Part shown: in pieces, positions 27,730-32,459 of the stretch
Numbering within the stretch: the stretch's first letter is position 1
Layout: every line of letters begins with the position of its first letter
Assembly: GCA_024403935.1 (NCBI GenBank)
Contig: JAKSQV010000017.1
Location: forward strand, 1-32,459
Direction of reading: 5' to 3'
Source: Ruminococcus sp.
GTDB taxonomy: Bacteria > Bacillota > Clostridia > Oscillospirales > Ruminococcaceae
Length of the DNA: 32,459 nucleotides
Notes under the pieces: model-generated
Databases searched by the model: none
The model's input: the letters and a program-made list of their open reading frames with translations, nothing else
Told to the model about the DNA's origin: nothing
Program-made: the position numbers and the translations under genes

Positions 27730-28371
27730 TCACCTCAATATGATATGCGGTATATCTGCGGGAACAGAAGCAATATGCACAGCTCCCTCTGATTCAAGTT
27801 CCTCTCTGCCGCGGAAACCCCATTCACAGCCGATAAAGCGGATCTCCGCATTTCTTGCGGTCTGAACGTCAACATTGCTGTCGCCGATCATATAGGCGGT
27901 CATATCTTTGTCATACAAAGAAAGTATCTCGTCAATGACGGCTCTGTCAGGCTTTTTGGGACGTTCAGAGCAGCCGCCGAGAACAGCTTCAAAGTTAATA
28001 TCGGGCAGAAGTGAAGCAATAAGCTTTCTTGCGAAATTCTGCGGCTTGTTGGTTGCTACTGCAATCCTGACACCTGATTCGGACAGCTCATGCATTATGC
28101 CGTATATGCCGTCATAGAGCTTTGTTTTATCGAGATAGTGTTCGGCGTAGTAACTGCTGAACAGCTTGTGGAGTCTGTCAGCATCATTCGTGCATCCGTC
28201 AGGCAGAGCACGCTGACACAGAACAGCAGCGCCGTTTCCGACCATCTGCTTGTACTGTTCATAGTCATGTACGGGATAGCCGAGTTCACGAAGTCCGTAA
28301 TTGACAGCATCGCCGAGATCGGCGATAGTATCGGCAATAGTGCCGTCAAGATCAAAAATCGCAATAATCAT
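27730..28371 (-). CDS. HAD-superfamily phosphatase, phosphoglycolate phosphatase-like
   Basis: A 213-aa HAD hydrolase of subclass I. Motif I DLDGT (residues 7-11, nucleophile Asp 7), motif II ATNK, a Lys in the ERPKKPD segment as motif III and motif IV GDSNVD are all visible. An alpha-helical cap lies between motifs I and II. The form is like Gph/PpaX phosphatases, but substrates in this family cannot be read from sequence. It lies 12 nt after tgt. Confidence 0.88.
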   Translation of the reverse strand: MIIAIFDLDGTIADTIADLGDAVNYGLRELGYPVHDYEQYKQMVGNGAAVLCQRALPDGCTNDADRLHKLFSSYYAEHYLDKTKLYDGIYGIMHELSESGVRIAVATNKPQNFARKLIASLLPDINFEAVLGGCSERPKKPDRAVIDEILSLYDKDMTAYMIGDSNVDVQTARNAEIRFIGCEWGFRGREELESEGAVHIASVPADIPHIILR

Positions 28372-28383
28372 GACATCACCGTT

Positions 28384-29971
<1,588 letters not shown>

Positions 29972-29998
29972 GAAAGTGACCTCCTGTTGTTTTTCTTT

Positions 29999-30027
29999 AG
30001 TATAACAGCAGGATGTCAAATCAACAA
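29999..30027 (-). promoter_or_regulatory. Possible internal promoter before the small membrane protein and tgt
   Basis: On the minus strand TTGTTG (30022-30027) and TATACT (29999-30004) are separated by 17 bp. The -35 box is imperfect, so confidence is moderate. Confidence 0.45.
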
Positions 30028-30065
30028 GATGATAAAGGTAACTTTTCAGATTACAAATGTAATTT

Positions 30066-30440
30066 TCAGACTAATGCGTAAGGCTCTGTTTCGTCAGGGG
30101 TACGGCATCTGCGCTTGTTGCAGAAGCCGATGAGCTCGCCGCTGTTGCTGCGAAGCGCGGAAATATAGGTATCAGTCGAGCTCGAGTTGTATCTTACCGC
30201 GAAGACCTGATTGTTTTCTTTACTTTCCTTGAACCATTCCACAACCATGTTTATTTTGCTCTGGGCTTCAAGGTCAAGAAAGGTGTTCAGAGATTTGCCG
30301 ATGATGTTATATCCGCCGAACCGTTCATATTCTGCGGCAGCAGCTTTGTTGATGTACAGTATATGGTAATCGGTGCTGCAAATGGTAACAGGTTCCTCTT
30401 CGGTTTCAATGTAAGATTTGAAAAATTCTGTCAATTCCAT
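30066..30440 (-). CDS. Stand-alone PAS-domain protein
   Basis: A 124-aa soluble protein consisting of essentially one PAS fold: the PVTICSTDYHILYINKAAAAEY start, GKSLNTFLD in the middle and a VRYNSSSTDTYISALRSNSG-L-GF end. No output domain follows, so it may bind a ligand or act as a partner subunit. The start at ATG 30440 (MELTEFFKSY) has AAAGGA about 10 nt upstream, and the longer frame to 30506 enters queA. It lies 53 nt after queA. Confidence 0.78.
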   Translation of the reverse strand: MELTEFFKSYIETEEEPVTICSTDYHILYINKAAAAEYERFGGYNIIGKSLNTFLDLEAQSKINMVVEWFKESKENNQVFAVRYNSSSTDTYISALRSNSGELIGFCNKRRCRTPDETEPYALV

Positions 30441-30493
30441 TATTGTAATGTCCTTTCTTGTGTAATATGGTGAAAAATAGAGTTGTATACCTG

Positions 30494-31525
30494 TCAGAGT
30501 ATGCACATGGAGTCGCCGAAGCTGAAAAAGCGGTATTTTTCCTGAACGGCAATCTTATATGCATTCATTGTGTTTTCATAGCCCATGAAAGCAGAAACAA
30601 GCATAATGAGGGTGCTTTCGGGGAGATGGAAATTTGTTATGAGACCGTCAATGCATTTGAACTTGTATGACGGGTAGATGAAAATATCTGTGTAGCCTTC
30701 ATGCTCGGAGATATCGCCGTAAAATGAAGCAACGCTCTCAAGAGTACGGCAGGTTGTCGTCCCGACCGCAATAACACGGTGTCCCGCCGCCTTTGTTTCG
30801 CCTATGAGGTCGGCAGTCTCTTTGGGACGATAATAGTGTTCGCTGTGCATTTTATGGTCGAGGACATTTTCCTCCTTGACAGGGCGGAATGTTCCGAGAC
30901 CAACATGAAGCGTTACGAAGGCAGTTCTGATGCCGCGCTTCCGAAGATCATCGAGCATATCCTCAGTGAAGTGAAGTCCCGCGGTAGGAGCAGCGGCTGA
31001 ACCGAGCTCGTTGGAGTACACTGTCTGGTATCTTTCCTTATTTTCGAGTTTTTCCTTTATATACGGCGGAAGCGGCATCTGTCCGACATCTTCGAGAGCT
31101 GTGAAGAAGTTGCCTTCACATTCAAATCTGACGATGCGGTTGCCGTCGTCCTTGACTTCGATGACCTCAGCAGTAAGCCTTCCGTTGCCGAAGGTGAATT
31201 TAGTGCCGACCTTAGCTTTTTTGCCGGGACGGCAAATGATCTCCCAGAGCTTGTCACCCTTCTGCTCAAGCAGCAGAAATTCAATAAATGTTCCGTTATC
31301 AGCTTTCTCGCCGTAAAGTCTTGCGGGAATGACTCTTGAATCATTCATAACGAGAAGGTCACCTTCTCTGAGATGATCGCATAGATTATAGAAGTGGTCA
31401 TGAGTGACGGTACCATCAGTGCGGTCAACGCACATCATGCGTGAAGCATTGCGCGGCTCAATGGGAGTCTGTGCAATGAGCTCCTCGGGAAGATCGTAGA
31501 AGAAATCTGATTTATGCAGTTCCAT
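30494..31525 (-). CDS. queA: S-adenosylmethionine:tRNA ribosyltransferase-isomerase
   Basis: Transfers and isomerises the ribosyl part of SAM onto preQ1-tRNA, giving epoxyqueuosine, the step after Tgt. Conserved segments include DFFYDLPEELIAQ-P-EPR at the N-terminus, VMNDSRVIPARL, GSAAAPTAGLHFT, HVGLGTFRPV, a TTTCRTLES segment and TNFHLPESTLIMLV near the end. Length 343 aa is normal. It is the first gene of the right minus-strand block. Its 5' end faces the lysine-riboswitch promoter of asd. Confidence 0.97.
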   Translation of the reverse strand: MELHKSDFFYDLPEELIAQTPIEPRNASRMMCVDRTDGTVTHDHFYNLCDHLREGDLLVMNDSRVIPARLYGEKADNGTFIEFLLLEQKGDKLWEIICRPGKKAKVGTKFTFGNGRLTAEVIEVKDDGNRIVRFECEGNFFTALEDVGQMPLPPYIKEKLENKERYQTVYSNELGSAAAPTAGLHFTEDMLDDLRKRGIRTAFVTLHVGLGTFRPVKEENVLDHKMHSEHYYRPKETADLIGETKAAGHRVIAVGTTTCRTLESVASFYGDISEHEGYTDIFIYPSYKFKCIDGLITNFHLPESTLIMLVSAFMGYENTMNAYKIAVQEKYRFFSFGDSMCIL

Positions 31526-31583
31526 ATATACCCCTTTATTAATTCAAAATGCTCTGTTTCGATATTTTTTTTCAAAAAATGTA

Positions 31584-31612
31584 TTGACAACGCACCGCTA
31601 AAGTGCTATTAT
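31584..31612 (+). promoter_or_regulatory. Promoter of the riboswitch-asd unit
   Basis: A perfect TTGACA (31584-31589) and TATTAT (31607-31612) are separated by exactly 17 bp, with the aptamer beginning about 8 nt after the -10 box. Confidence 0.88.
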
Positions 31613-31618
31613 TTAAAC

Positions 31619-31785
31619 AAGGTAGAGGTGCGGCTGCGAAAAGTAAGCGTACAGAGGACGACCCGTCCGTTGAAGTGCGGTGAAAGGCAAGGTTGCCGAA
31701 GAATGGATCCCGGTAAGATCCCTTCTGGCTGTATATCGAACAGGTTTACAGCTGTCATCATGTGTTTGATGGAGAGCTATCGCAT
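31619..31785 (+). ncRNA. Lysine riboswitch (L box) aptamer
   Basis: The conserved core is visible in order: GGTAGAGGTGCG at the 5' side of P1/P2, an AAGTA loop-E type segment, GGTGAAAGGC, TTGCCGAAG, TTCTGGCTGT, and GGAGAGCTATC closing P1 (GGTAG pairs with CTATC). Five stems around a junction can be drawn. The downstream gene, asd, makes the aspartate-semialdehyde that feeds lysine synthesis, which fits. Confidence 0.95.
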
Positions 31786-31831
31786 AACTCTGATAAAGCT
31801 ATGCTAACATTTCTATTATAACTCATGATCG

Positions 31832-31860
31832 ACCGGTTTGCAACCGGTTTTCTTATTTTT
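31832..31860 (+). terminator. Riboswitch-controlled intrinsic terminator
   Basis: The stem ACCGGTT (31832-31838) pairs with AACCGGT (31842-31848) around a TGC loop, followed by a T-rich run to 31860. It lies between the lysine aptamer and asd, as expected for lysine-dependent premature termination. The exact antiterminator pairing was not resolved by eye. Confidence 0.82.
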
Positions 31861-31889
31861 TGAAAAATTTTATTTAAGGAGACATTATT

Positions 31890-32459
31890 ATGAAACAGTA
31901 CAATGTTGGAATTATCGGCGCAACGGGCATGGTCGGACAGCGTTTTGCAACGCTGCTTGAGAATCATCCGTGGTTCAATGTGAAGGTCCTTGCAGCTTCA
32001 CCAAGAAGTGCAGGTCAGACTTATGAGCAGGCAGCAGGAAGCCGCTGGAAGATGTCTGTTCCGATGCCCGAGGCAATGAAGGACATGGTTCTTCTCGATG
32101 CAACATCGGATATTGAAAAGATAGCTTCGATGGTTGATTTCTGCTTCTGCGCAGTTGATATGAAAAAGGACGAGATAAAGGTTCTTGAGGAAAAGTATGC
32201 AAAGGCAGAATGTCCGATAGTATCGAACAATTCCGCACACCGTTTCACTCCCGACGTTCCCATGGTAGTACCGGAGATCAATCCCGAGCACATTGAGATA
32301 ATCAAGGCACAGCGCGAGCGTCTCGGCACAAAGAGAGGCTTTATCGCAGTTAAGTCCAACTGCTCGATACAGAGCTATGTTCCCGCACTTCATCCGCTCC
32401 GAAAATTCGGCCTGAAGAATGTTCTTGCCTGCACATATCAGGCAATTTCGGGAGCAGGA
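31890..32459 (+). CDS. asd: Aspartate-semialdehyde dehydrogenase (3' end cut by window edge)
   Basis: Reduces aspartyl phosphate to aspartate semialdehyde with NADPH, the branch to lysine, threonine and methionine. The visible 190 codons start at ATG 31890 with AAGGAG 8 nt upstream. The nucleotide-binding GATGMVGQRF lies at about 10-19, SNNSAHR at about 112-118, VPEINPEH at about 127-134, and the catalytic Cys 158 in KSNCSIQSY. The layout around the Cys and NPEH resembles the archaeal/fungal type of ASADH rather than the classic enterobacterial one. The C-terminal half lies outside the window. Confidence 0.95.
   Translation, partial: MKQYNVGIIGATGMVGQRFATLLENHPWFNVKVLAASPRSAGQTYEQAAGSRWKMSVPMPEAMKDMVLLDATSDIEKIASMVDFCFCAVDMKKDEIKVLEEKYAKAECPIVSNNSAHRFTPDVPMVVPEINPEHIEIIKAQRERLGTKRGFIAVKSNCSIQSYVPALHPLRKFGLKNVLACTYQAISGAG

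Noticed and set aside
30030-30062. ATTACA/TGTAAT hairpin after the PAS gene as a terminator
   Set aside because: AT-rich 6-bp stem with no T-run in the correct place.

Overview
The window looks like a chromosomal segment of a Gram-positive, low-to-mid GC Firmicute, most likely a Ruminococcus-type Clostridia. The grounds are Firmicutes-type gene sets (RNase J, GdpP, HflX, YdbS/YdbT-like PH proteins), strong AGGAGG-type ribosome binding sites, sigma-A promoters with 17-bp spacers, and a secreted GH16 glucanase carrying a type I dockerin, as in cellulosome-forming ruminococci. No tRNA, rRNA, CRISPR array, insertion sequence or prophage gene was seen. This is mostly core chromosome.

Left part (1-9560, minus strand). 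A long housekeeping operon is read right to left: rnj (RNase J), gdpP, rplI, dnaB, tilS and ftsH. It starts from a near-perfect promoter at 9524-9552, followed by a leader of about 235 nt with several hairpins. The ftsH reading frame runs through what looks like its own intrinsic terminator and stops only about 40 nt beyond it. Past ftsH a separate promoter drives a partial small PH-domain gene at the window edge.

Middle part (9690-18110). An AGCS-type amino acid/cation symporter (minus) is divergent from a two-gene PH-domain membrane operon (plus). A 25-bp perfect palindrome sits on the start site of that operon. Next come a large DUF2157-like polytopic membrane protein (plus), a tiny minus-strand unit with its own promoter, SD, 16-codon Cys-rich ORF and terminator, a metallophosphoesterase, and the dockerin-GH16-CBM glucanase.

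Right part (18295-31530, minus strand). One block is secA, lipoprotein, SAM methyltransferase, hslO, a second related lipoprotein and hflX. The genes after secA are tightly packed, most with overlapping ends, and the block ends in a terminator. A second block is queA, a PAS-domain protein, a small membrane protein, tgt, a HAD phosphatase, a coiled-coil protein and a SUFU-domain protein, also ending in a terminator. queA and tgt are both queuosine tRNA-modification genes, while the PAS and membrane proteins between them are uncharacterised.

Right edge (31584-32459, plus strand). A consensus promoter, a clear lysine riboswitch and an intrinsic terminator precede asd (aspartate-semialdehyde dehydrogenase), which runs off the window.

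The most unusual items are the ftsH frame through its terminator, the autonomous 16-residue Cys-rich peptide unit, the 25-bp operator-like palindrome, the structured RNase J leader with an open frame across it, and the related lipoprotein pair flanking the methyltransferase and hslO.
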